64,000 bases of DNA from Motiliproteus sediminis (GTDB lineage Bacteria > Pseudomonadota > Gammaproteobacteria > Pseudomonadales > Balneatricaceae): the NCBI RefSeq assembly GCF_017912535.1, contig NZ_JAERQK010000002.1, positions 186,001-250,000 of the forward strand, given 5' to 3'. A program made the position numbers and the translations under genes. The notes beneath the pieces were generated by a model. The model ran no database searches. It was not told where the DNA came from and saw only the letters and a list, made by a program, of their open reading frames with translations. Of the stretch, positions 56,667 through 64,000 are shown piece by piece (position 1 is the first letter of the stretch; the number at the start of each line of letters is the position of its first letter).

Positions 56667-58421
56667 TCAGGCGTAGGCATCCACCAGCGAAAGCAAACGC
56701 TGTGGCGCTCCGGCCGGCAGCAGCTCCTGACTATCGTCGGCGGTAGCTGACGCGTCACCAAAGGCTCCGGTCCGCCCCTCCTCGCCGCGACGCTGGGCAT
56801 CTTGCCCGGCACGCTGATCCGACACATCGCCGCGCTGCAGATCGATGCCGTGCTCCGCCAGCATCTCACGCAGCCTTGGCATCTGCTGCTCCAACACTTC
56901 GCGCACCTGGGCATGGGGACTGGTGAAGCTCAAGCTGGCCTGATCCTGATTCAGGGTCAGACGAACATGGAGCGAGCCGAGTTCCGGCGGATCAAGCCGC
57001 AGCTCCGCACTCCCGATCCCCTGATTCGCCATCCAGGTGATTCGCTGGGACGCAGCCGGCGACCACTCCTGAGAACCGAAGCGCTGCGGCAGCGCCCAGG
57101 TCGGCGGGTTACCGGGAGCCGCCTGATACAGACTCTGCAACTGAGCCAGCGACGGCGGCGTGACCGGCGGCGCCTCCGCCCGTGACGGGATTGCACCTAA
57201 CAGCGCGCTAAAGGCAGAGGACAGCGAATTATCAGTGCGGTTAGTCGACTCGCCCGCGGGAGCCGCCATCATGTCTCCACCGGAGCGGCGCACAATCAGC
57301 TCAGGCCGAACTGCACCCTCCTCGTTCGAACGCCCATAGGGCTCCCCGCTAGCGTTCGCCGCGGAGGACGCGACCTCTCTGGGTTGCGCCCGCAACTCTT
57401 GCTTAAGTTCCGGCTTAAGTTCCGGTTTAAGCTCTGCCTTCAACTCGGCGGCAGCTTCACTGCGAACCGCGCCTGAGTCGCGCTCACGACTGCTGCGTCG
57501 CGGCTCAGCACCGCCGTCGGCGCGCGCTCCCGCTGAGACCACTGCAGCTACCGGAGCGACCACCGGAGTGGCAGCCTCAGTGGTCGCTTTCGTCACCGGC
57601 TGGTCAGCCAACCGCGGGGAGGCCGACTCATCGGGACCATCAGAATCAAGCGGCACGGAAGCCGCCGGCGCCGGGTCGCCACTATCAACTAACCGCGATG
57701 CAGCCACGCTGTCACCGCGCTCTGCGCCATAGCCAACCCCAGTGGCGGCAGCCGAACGGCTGTCAACGGACGATGGCTCAGGGCTTGCAACCGCAGCTCT
57801 ATCTGCCGCACGCGCGTCACGGCTCACCGTAGAGGCTGCCACTTCATCGGCAAGCTCCCGGGAGCGACCCGTCGCGGAAGTATCCGCGCGCTCTTCATCA
57901 CCAAGCGCGGCCACCGTCGCAACCTCAGCCCCCCCGGGTTGAGGCTTGGGAGCTGACTCGACACTGGAAGAACGCGCATCCGGATCCGACTGCAACGCCG
58001 CATCGCTCAGCGCTGCAACCTCAGCGCCGGGAAGCGCATCGCCCTCTGCAGTCTCGGGACGCGCCACCACAAAAGGCACCCCGTCCTCTGTATCGCCGCG
58101 GTCAGCGCGACGCTCCAGCTCCGCCAGCGTTCGATCAATCAACCGGTCCAGCGCCTCCGGATCCAGCTCGGACGAGAGCACATCTGCACCGCGCAGCTGC
58201 GCTTCAATCTCCGCGCGAACATCCGCCACCGGAATCTCCGGCGGCAACAATTCACCGTCCAGGGGCAATTTACCGCCACCCGCCATCTGCCCCTGAAGCT
58301 GCGCCTGGACCTGCTGCAGCAACTGGGCAAACAGCTGATCGATACCGCCGGTGGCGCCTTCCGCGACAGCTGCAGCGGGCGCTGGCGACATGCTCACCGC
58401 ACCAGTTTGTATAACCGACAT
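56667..58421 (-). CDS. fliK: Flagellar hook-length control protein FliK
   Basis: A 584-residue protein with a long, Ala/Ser/Glu/Arg-rich region and a C-terminal Flg_hook domain (about residues 450-550: IGSAELRLDPPELGSLHVRLTL). It measures hook length and triggers FlhB switching. Contains a short repeat (ELKPELKPELKPELK, about residues 325-345). ATG 58421 has AGGAG 7 bases upstream. Confidence 0.94.
   Translation of the reverse strand: MSVIQTGAVSMSPAPAAAVAEGATGGIDQLFAQLLQQVQAQLQGQMAGGGKLPLDGELLPPEIPVADVRAEIEAQLRGADVLSSELDPEALDRLIDRTLAELERRADRGDTEDGVPFVVARPETAEGDALPGAEVAALSDAALQSDPDARSSSVESAPKPQPGGAEVATVAALGDEERADTSATGRSRELADEVAASTVSRDARAADRAAVASPEPSSVDSRSAAATGVGYGAERGDSVAASRLVDSGDPAPAASVPLDSDGPDESASPRLADQPVTKATTEAATPVVAPVAAVVSAGARADGGAEPRRSSRERDSGAVRSEAAAELKAELKPELKPELKQELRAQPREVASSAANASGEPYGRSNEEGAVRPELIVRRSGGDMMAAPAGESTNRTDNSLSSAFSALLGAIPSRAEAPPVTPPSLAQLQSLYQAAPGNPPTWALPQRFGSQEWSPAASQRITWMANQGIGSAELRLDPPELGSLHVRLTLNQDQASLSFTSPHAQVREVLEQQMPRLREMLAEHGIDLQRGDVSDQRAGQDAQRRGEEGRTGAFGDASATADDSQELLPAGAPQRLLSLVDAYA
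57390..57445 (-). repeat. 12-base tandem repeat in fliK
   Basis: Unit CTTAAGTTCCGG, exact at 57402-57413 and 57414-57425, with diverged copies on both sides, encoding the ELKP tetrapeptide run. Length variation here could change FliK length in frame. Confidence 0.85.
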
Positions 58422-58484
58422 ACGCACACTCCTGTGTTCTCCGACACAGAAATTGCAAAATCAAGGCCAGCTCGCGCTATCCCG

Positions 58485-58925
58485 CTAACGCTGATAATGG
58501 CGCCGGGCCGCGGCCATCTCATCAATCATCGTTTGCAGCTGCTTGTCAGCCTGACGCTGCTCCTGATCCGCCACCCGTTCCCGCAGCGCACCAATCGCCC
58601 GGTGGCGACCGTGTGCGGCCTGCCAGCTATGACGAGCCTGCTGCAAATTAAACTCCGCCACCACAATCTGCTGACGCTGCTGATCAATAGCCACCTGCAG
58701 GCGATCTTTGAACAGCTGCATCCGCCGCAACACTTCGATAGAAACGCCCTGCTGTCCCCGCGCAAGCTGCGATTGCTGGTATTCGGCCAGATAGTCCTGC
58801 AGCTGCTGTAACTTGAGACGCTCCTGTTCAAGCCGCTGCTGGGCATTGCCGAGAGCCTGCTCCGCTTCATGCTTGCGCTGTTCCGCTATCTGCAATACGG
58901 TTCCCAGCCGCTTTGAACGCTTCAT
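58485..58925 (-). CDS. fliJ: Flagellar export chaperone FliJ
   Basis: A 146-residue, almost wholly helical coiled-coil protein ([20 protein letters not shown]...). It sits in the centre of the FliI ATPase ring and escorts chaperones. Start overlaps the fliI stop (ATGA). Confidence 0.93.
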   Translation of the reverse strand: MKRSKRLGTVLQIAEQRKHEAEQALGNAQQRLEQERLKLQQLQDYLAEYQQSQLARGQQGVSIEVLRRMQLFKDRLQVAIDQQRQQIVVAEFNLQQARHSWQAAHGRHRAIGALRERVADQEQRQADKQLQTMIDEMAAARRHYQR

Positions 58926-60298
58926 TGCCTGGCCACTCCGGGACTGGCGCTATTGGCCGGAGGCGGGGGCGGCGGCGACAGCACCTGATGGAGAGCCTGA
59001 AAGCTGGGCGCAAAGGGCTGACTGTCGTTCAGCCCTTGCTGCAGAAAGGTACGAAAGTGCGGCATCCGCTCAATCGCCAGATCGATATCCGCATCGGAGC
59101 CGCGCGCATAGGCACCGACGCTGATCAAATCGCGATTCTGGTGATAACGGGAGTAGATCTGCTTGAAACGCTGAGCCAGGTTCAAATGCTGTGGCGATAC
59201 AACCTGCGGCATCGCCCGACTGATAGAAGCCTCGATATCGATCGCCGGATAGTGCCCCTCTTCGGCCAACTGCCGCGACAGCACCACATGGCCATCAAGA
59301 ATCGCTCGCGCCGCATCAGCGACCGGGTCCTGCTGGTCGTCGCCCTCGGTCAACACGGTGTAGAAGGCGGTAATCGAGCCCTCACCACTGGCGCCGTTGC
59401 CTGCCCGCTCCACCAGCTTGGGCAAGCGCGCAAACACTGACGGCGGATAACCCTTAGTTGCGGGGGGCTCGCCCACCGCCAACGCGATTTCGCGCTGCGC
59501 CTGGGCATAGCGGGTCAGAGAGTCCATCAGTAGCAACACATTCTTGCCCTGCTCCCGATAGTACTCCGCAATCCGGGACGCCAGCTCGGAGGCCCGCAAA
59601 CGCATGAGCGGGGAATCATCCGCCGGTGACGCCACCACCACCGCCCGCGCCATGCCTTCCGGGCCCAGGTTATGGTCAATAAACTCCTTGACCTCTCGCC
59701 CCCGTTCGCCGATCAGTCCGACCACGATCACCTCGGCTTCGGTAAAACGGGTCATCATTCCCAACAACACCGACTTACCCACGCCGGAGCCGGCAAACAG
59801 CCCCATCCGCTGACCGCGGCCAACGGTCAGCAAAGCATTGATGGCGCGCACCCCCACATCAAGGGTCTTCTCTATCGGCTGACGCGCCAGCGGGTTGATC
59901 ATCGGCCCGGCCAGATTCACTTCGGCAGTAGTACCAAGCGGCCCGCGCCCGTCAATGGGCTGCCCCGCGCCATTGAGCACCCGACCCAGCAACTCGGGCC
60001 CCACCGGCACGCGGCTGCCCGCTCCGAGCGGCACCACGCGTGCGCCGGGATAAAGCCCCTCCACCGGGGTGATGGGCATCAGATAGATACAGTCCTGGCC
60101 AAACCCGACCACCTCCGCCTCAACCGACAGCTCGGCGGACAGATCGATACGGCAGTAACTGCCGACTGCCGCGCGACAACCGCGCGCTTCCAGAGTCAGC
60201 CCCACCAACCGGGTAATACGACCTTCAGCGACCGGCTTGGGTGACACCAGCGAGCGCCGGCCATAGAGCGCCAACCGCTCAGCTATCGTCCGGGTCAT
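58922..60298 (-). CDS. fliI: Flagellar export ATPase FliI
   Basis: A 458-residue F1-beta-like ATPase with P-loop [19 protein letters not shown]-like [18 protein letters not shown], and the C-terminal region [16 protein letters not shown]. Drives export with FliH and FliJ. Overlaps the fliH 3' end by 20 bases. Confidence 0.97.
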   Translation of the reverse strand: MTRTIAERLALYGRRSLVSPKPVAEGRITRLVGLTLEARGCRAAVGSYCRIDLSAELSVEAEVVGFGQDCIYLMPITPVEGLYPGARVVPLGAGSRVPVGPELLGRVLNGAGQPIDGRGPLGTTAEVNLAGPMINPLARQPIEKTLDVGVRAINALLTVGRGQRMGLFAGSGVGKSVLLGMMTRFTEAEVIVVGLIGERGREVKEFIDHNLGPEGMARAVVVASPADDSPLMRLRASELASRIAEYYREQGKNVLLLMDSLTRYAQAQREIALAVGEPPATKGYPPSVFARLPKLVERAGNGASGEGSITAFYTVLTEGDDQQDPVADAARAILDGHVVLSRQLAEEGHYPAIDIEASISRAMPQVVSPQHLNLAQRFKQIYSRYHQNRDLISVGAYARGSDADIDLAIERMPHFRTFLQQGLNDSQPFAPSFQALHQVLSPPPPPPANSASPGVARQ

Positions 60299-61049
60299 CG
60301 CCCTTTACCGCCGCCGTTTCGTCGCGATCCTGGCGCAGCTGAGCCAACACTGCGGCCAAGCGCTTATCCAGTTGATAATCGAGATAGCTATTGGCACCCC
60401 GGGCGATCAACCCACCGCGCGCCATCGCAGCATCGGTGCGCACTTCCCAGGCAGCACCCTCCCGCTCTCTAAGCTCCAGCAGTAAGGACTCGTCATCGGG
60501 GTGGACGCTGAAACTCAACGCACCCTCTTGCGGCAACACATCCAACGCCCGCTGCACTGCTTCACGCATCAGTTCGGGGCGCGTGGCCAGCTCTCCGCCG
60601 ATAACCGCCTGAGCAATATCCGCCACCAGTTGCAGCATCTGTGCTTCCAGCGCCTCATGCTGCCGGGCCAGGGGCGATTGCAACTGGGACGCCAGCGAAG
60701 CAAGACGCGCCTTGAGGTCATCAATCTCGGCCTGGGCTTCGCTGTAAGCCGCCTGATGACCGGACTCGCGCCCCGCAGCCCGCCCCTCTTCCAACCCCTG
60801 CTGAAGCCCCTCTTCGCGCCCCTGGGCCAAACCTTCCTGACGCGCCTCGTCACGCAGCTTTTGCAGCGCTTCCACCGTTAATCCGCTGAGATCAAGCTCC
60901 TCAACCTCGGCGGCCGCCTCGCGACGGCGCTTCTCCTGAAACGGCGAGGAAACCACATGCCCGCCCTCAACCCGCGGCAACGCCCAGCGCTTGAACGCAG
61001 GCAGGTCGCCGGCCGGAATCCGGCCTCCAGTCACGGGTTTGCGGGTCAC
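60279..61049 (-). CDS. fliH: Flagellar export regulator FliH
   Basis: About 256 residues; an extended helical N-terminus with repeated G-rich [19 protein letters not shown]-type segments and a C-terminal FliH/VpsH-like domain ([21 protein letters not shown]). It binds FliI. I place the start at GTG 61049, since AAGAGG ends 5 bases upstream; GTG 61055 is the alternative. Confidence 0.93.
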   Translation of the reverse strand: MTRKPVTGGRIPAGDLPAFKRWALPRVEGGHVVSSPFQEKRRREAAAEVEELDLSGLTVEALQKLRDEARQEGLAQGREEGLQQGLEEGRAAGRESGHQAAYSEAQAEIDDLKARLASLASQLQSPLARQHEALEAQMLQLVADIAQAVIGGELATRPELMREAVQRALDVLPQEGALSFSVHPDDESLLLELREREGAAWEVRTDAAMARGGLIARGANSYLDYQLDKRLAAVLAQLRQDRDETAAVKGDDPDDS

Positions 61050-61058
61050 GGACACCTC

Positions 61059-62069
61059 TTAAAGCATCTCTTCGCCACCACCGCCCAGCATAATCTCGCC
61101 TTCGTCGGCGAGGCGGCGGGCCACGGTGAGGATCTCTTTCTGGGCGTTTTCGACATCGCTGACCCGTACCGGCGGCGACGCTTCAAGGTCATCGCGCAAC
61201 AGTTCAGCGGCTCTTTTGGACATATTTTTGAAGACTTTTTCCTGCAGCGCCGTATCAGCCCCCTTGAGCGCCACCACCAGTACGTCGGTGGAGATTTCGC
61301 GCAGGATCACCTGAATGCCACGATCATCGACATCCACCAGATTGGCAAAGACGAACATCAGGTCCTGAATTTCACCACTCAGATCTTCGTCCACCTCACG
61401 AATCGCCTCCATCATGTTCGCTTCGATACTGCTATCGAAGTAGTTCATGATGTTGGCCACCACCTTCACTCCGCCCATGGTGGTCGTGTTGGAGGTCGTG
61501 TTGCCGGCAAACTGTCGCTCGAGAATATCGTTCAACTCCTGCAGCGCACTCGGCTGTACCGTATCCAGCGCCGACACCCGCATCAGGATATCCAGCCGCA
61601 CTTTCTCGTCGAAAAACGCCAGCACTTCGGCCGCCTGATCCGATTCCAGATAGGAGATCACAATCGCCTGAATCTGCGGGTGCTCGTAACGAATCACGTC
61701 CGCAACTTGACGCGGATCCATCCACTTGAGGGTATCCAGGCCCTTGGTGTTGCCACCCTCCAGGATACGATTGATAACGCTGCCGGCTTTTTCGTCACCC
61801 AGCGCCTGGGTCAGCACCGAACGGATGTAATTGTCGGCGCCGACACCCAGCCCCGTCTGGTTGCTGACGGTATTGAGAAAGTCCGCCATCACCATCTCGA
61901 CCTGATCCTGCTGGATATTGGCGAGCTGTGACATGGCGGTGCCGATGCGCTGGACTTCGCGCGGCCCCATATGCTTCATCACTTCGGCGGCATCGGTCTC
62001 GCCCAGCGACATCAGCAGGATGGCCGAGCGCTCCAGCGGCGACAATTTACGATTGGGATCACTGCTCAT
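61059..62069 (-). CDS. fliG: Flagellar switch protein FliG
   Basis: A 336-residue C-ring protein; C-terminal torque helix region LMFVFANLVDVDDRGIQVILREI and the MGPREVQRIGTAMSQL N-terminal segment are typical. It couples MS ring and C ring and contacts MotC. It overlaps fliF by 11 bases. Confidence 0.97.
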   Translation of the reverse strand: MSSDPNRKLSPLERSAILLMSLGETDAAEVMKHMGPREVQRIGTAMSQLANIQQDQVEMVMADFLNTVSNQTGLGVGADNYIRSVLTQALGDEKAGSVINRILEGGNTKGLDTLKWMDPRQVADVIRYEHPQIQAIVISYLESDQAAEVLAFFDEKVRLDILMRVSALDTVQPSALQELNDILERQFAGNTTSNTTTMGGVKVVANIMNYFDSSIEANMMEAIREVDEDLSGEIQDLMFVFANLVDVDDRGIQVILREISTDVLVVALKGADTALQEKVFKNMSKRAAELLRDDLEASPPVRVSDVENAQKEILTVARRLADEGEIMLGGGGEEML

Positions 62070-63732
62070 CGGCTGCTATCCACTGTTTAACCACTTGCGC
62101 CACCCGGCCCGGATCTTCCGCCACCAGACTGCGCACCGCGTCTACCTGACGCTCGTAGCTCTCGTTGGGGGTTGGCAACATATCTGCACTGGACTCCATC
62201 GGCGCAGGCAGTTCGCTTTCTTCAATACCTTCCAGCTCGGTGCCAAAGCCTCCGCCACCACTGCCGCCAGCATTCGCAGACGACAGGTTCTTCATGATCG
62301 GACGGAGCACACCGAACACCAACACCAGCAGGAAGGTTCCGGCCCCGACTTTCTTCATCAGATCCCAAAACCAGCCCTGCTCCCACAGCGGCGGTTCGGG
62401 CATCGGTTCCAGCGGGTCCGGCGATGCAAACGGCGTATTGATAACGTTAACACTGTCACCACGGGCAGCGGAATAGCCCACGGCGTCCCGCACCAACAGG
62501 GTCAACCGCTGCAGGTCATTATCGTTCCAGGGACGGCGCGTGGCGTCCCCGGTATCAGGATCACGGCTGACCAGATCATCCACCGCCACCGCCACAGTGA
62601 GACGTCTTACCCGCCCCTGCTGATGGCGGGTATAACTGATGGTCCGGTCGAGCTCAAAGTTACGCGTTGCTTGGGTACGGCTGGTCGCCGCGGCAGCACC
62701 CGCACCGGCGACACCATCCACGCCAGCCGCCACCTCAGGCACCTGCACAGCTCCCGGAGGCTGGTTAGACAGCGCGCCGGGCACACCACCGGCACCCTCG
62801 GCGCCTGCGCGCCGCTCGGTCAAAGTCTGTTCACTGCGAAGCGACGGCAGATCCGGATTGTAGAGCTCATCGGTCTGTTCGACCGCGGTAAAATCAAGAT
62901 CGGCAGAAACCTCCGCACGGAAGCGCCCGGACCCCACCACCGGCTCGAGAATGCCCCGCACCCGCGCCGCCAGCCGCTCCTCGACCTTGCGGATATAATC
63001 CAGCTGCTTGGCCGCCATGGACACTTCATCGTCAACATCCTGACTGTTTAGCAGCCGCCCCTTCTGGTCAACAATGGTGACATCTTTGGGGTTAAGCTCC
63101 GAGATGCTGGTCGCCACCAGATTGGCAATAGATGCGACCTGCGCCCGCTCCAGCGAACGCCCGGCGTAAAGCTCAAGAAATACCGACGCGGTTGGCTTGC
63201 GTGCGTCGCGCACAAACACCGACTGCTTGGGAATGGCCAGATGAACCCGCGCGCTTTTCACCGCCAACATACTGGCAATGGTACGGGCAAGCTCACCCTC
63301 CAGGCCGCGCCGGTAGCGCGTACTCTCCATGAACTGGCTGGTCCCCAGCGCCTGCTCCTGATCCAGCAGCTCAAAACCCACGGTATTGCGGCCGCTCAGA
63401 CCATCCGCCGCCAGACGCAACCTTGCCTTGTGCAGATGCTCCGCCGGCACCAGCAGCGCACCGCTATTGGTATCGATGCGATAGGGAATCTGATTCTGGG
63501 TCAACGCATCGACGATCTCGGTGGCATCCAGCGTATTGAGGTCATTAAGTAGCGGGCGATAGTCAGGCTCCTGAGACCACAGCACAACCGCGAAGCCTAT
63601 GGCCACGCTCGCTGCCAGACCGACCATCAAGCCGATCTGGCGAAACAACCCCAGATTATTAAACCCCGCAGCCATACCCAGCGAGCCGGAGAGACCGGCG
63701 TCACGCGTTGTTGCAGGAACGTTTTCAGCCAT
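62059..63732 (-). CDS. fliF: MS-ring protein FliF
   Basis: A 557-residue protein with two helices (about residues 30-52 and 435-460) and the large periplasmic ring domain (HLHKARLRLAADGL...; DLDFTAVEQTDELYNPD). C-terminus binds FliG. ATG 63732, 17 bases after the fliE stop. Confidence 0.97.
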   Translation of the reverse strand: MAENVPATTRDAGLSGSLGMAAGFNNLGLFRQIGLMVGLAASVAIGFAVVLWSQEPDYRPLLNDLNTLDATEIVDALTQNQIPYRIDTNSGALLVPAEHLHKARLRLAADGLSGRNTVGFELLDQEQALGTSQFMESTRYRRGLEGELARTIASMLAVKSARVHLAIPKQSVFVRDARKPTASVFLELYAGRSLERAQVASIANLVATSISELNPKDVTIVDQKGRLLNSQDVDDEVSMAAKQLDYIRKVEERLAARVRGILEPVVGSGRFRAEVSADLDFTAVEQTDELYNPDLPSLRSEQTLTERRAGAEGAGGVPGALSNQPPGAVQVPEVAAGVDGVAGAGAAAATSRTQATRNFELDRTISYTRHQQGRVRRLTVAVAVDDLVSRDPDTGDATRRPWNDNDLQRLTLLVRDAVGYSAARGDSVNVINTPFASPDPLEPMPEPPLWEQGWFWDLMKKVGAGTFLLVLVFGVLRPIMKNLSSANAGGSGGGGFGTELEGIEESELPAPMESSADMLPTPNESYERQVDAVRSLVAEDPGRVAQVVKQWIAADEQ

Positions 63733-63748
63733 GGATTACCCGACTCCG

Positions 63749-64000
63749 TCAGATCGGCATCTTGGAAATATCTTCGTAAGCCGCCACCAGACGGTTACGA
63801 ACCTGGACCATGGCCTGAAAAGACACACTCGCCTTCTGCAGACCGATCATCACCTGCGGCAAATCCACGTTTGGATCGCCACGCTCCAACGCTAGTGACA
63901 AATTTTTGGCTTCATTCTGCGTCTCGCTCACTTTGTCGATTGCGGTCTTCAGTAGATCACCAAAACTGCCGCCTGACGGACCCTCTGCCGCCTCAGGCCC
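63749..64000 (-). CDS. fliE: Flagellar hook-basal body protein FliE (partial)
   Basis: The last 83 codons of FliE: an open frame to the window edge, with FGDLLKTAIDKVSETQNEAKNLSLA and the C-terminal SFQAMVQVRNRLVAAYEDISKMPI that are diagnostic. FliE joins the MS ring to the rod. The N-terminus (roughly 25-30 residues) lies beyond the window. The frame is open from the window edge, and a GTG at 63931 is an internal codon, not the start. Confidence 0.94.
   Translation of the reverse strand, partial: GPEAAEGPSGGSFGDLLKTAIDKVSETQNEAKNLSLALERGDPNVDLPQVMIGLQKASVSFQAMVQVRNRLVAAYEDISKMPI

Overview
The window is a GC-rich chromosomal stretch of a polarly flagellated, chemotactic gammaproteobacterium. 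Gene order in the flagellar block (fliEFGHIJKLMNOPQR-flhB, then flhA-flhF-fleN-fliA-cheYZAB-motCD-parA-cheW) is the pseudomonad/Oceanospirillales arrangement, and FlhF plus FleN point to polar flagellar placement. AstB, ZipA, MnmC, CcmABCD, GcvA-type LysR and a PsiE-like protein all fit a free-living aerobic gammaproteobacterium. No rRNA, tRNA or CRISPR was recognised.

Layout. 1-1535: an accessory margin with tandem repeats, a short catalytic-domain-only tyrosine recombinase whose ribosome binding site lies in a perfect inverted repeat, and about 620 bases without a convincing intact gene. 1536-7342: a PsiE-like membrane protein and a compact second chemosensory operon read leftwards (MCP, CheW, STAS protein, CheA) that stops at CheA without cheY, cheR, cheB or cheD. 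7343-11856: sparse region with a small unnoticed reading frame, a DUF2750 protein, astB, two tandem paralogous membrane proteins and a gamma-glutamylcyclotransferase-like protein. 11832-14764: OsmC-like protein and trpGDC. 14972-18077: a tightly overlapping trio (retropepsin-like lipoprotein, inactive transglutaminase with a polytopic membrane domain, ATP-grasp ligase-like protein). 18057-28118: patatin-like phospholipase, LysR regulator with a divergent small protein, periplasmic rhodanese, MCP, diguanylate cyclase, mnmC, CBS protein, DUF4126 protein, YheU.

28121-34750: ligA, zipA and a shortened cytochrome c maturation operon (ccmA-B-C-D directly joined to ccmH, with no ccmE, ccmF, ccmG or ccmI between). 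34897-37142: a second FliK-like protein and a FlhB C-terminal homologue, divergent from ccm and converging on the main chemotaxis operon. 37113-64000: flagellar export, switch and basal-body genes, flagellar regulators and the complete-looking core signalling set CheA/CheB/CheW/CheY/CheZ with the MotC/MotD stator, all read leftwards and cut at the right edge inside fliE.

Together the right half builds the MS ring, C ring, export gate and ATPase (FliE-R, FlhA/B), counts and places the flagellum (FlhF, FleN), switches on late genes (FliA) and steers it (CheA to CheY to FliM, reset by CheZ). The most interesting observations are: a short acidic peptide (D-E-hydrophobic-acidic-x-L-L) shared by the FliM N-terminus, the CheZ C-terminus and repeats in the CheA linker; a pair of GspE-N-like repeats inserted in the second CheA; the tandem membrane proteins that are each internally duplicated; the retropepsin/transglutaminase/ATP-grasp trio; the gapped ccm operon; and the recombinase whose Shine-Dalgarno sequence is in a hairpin.
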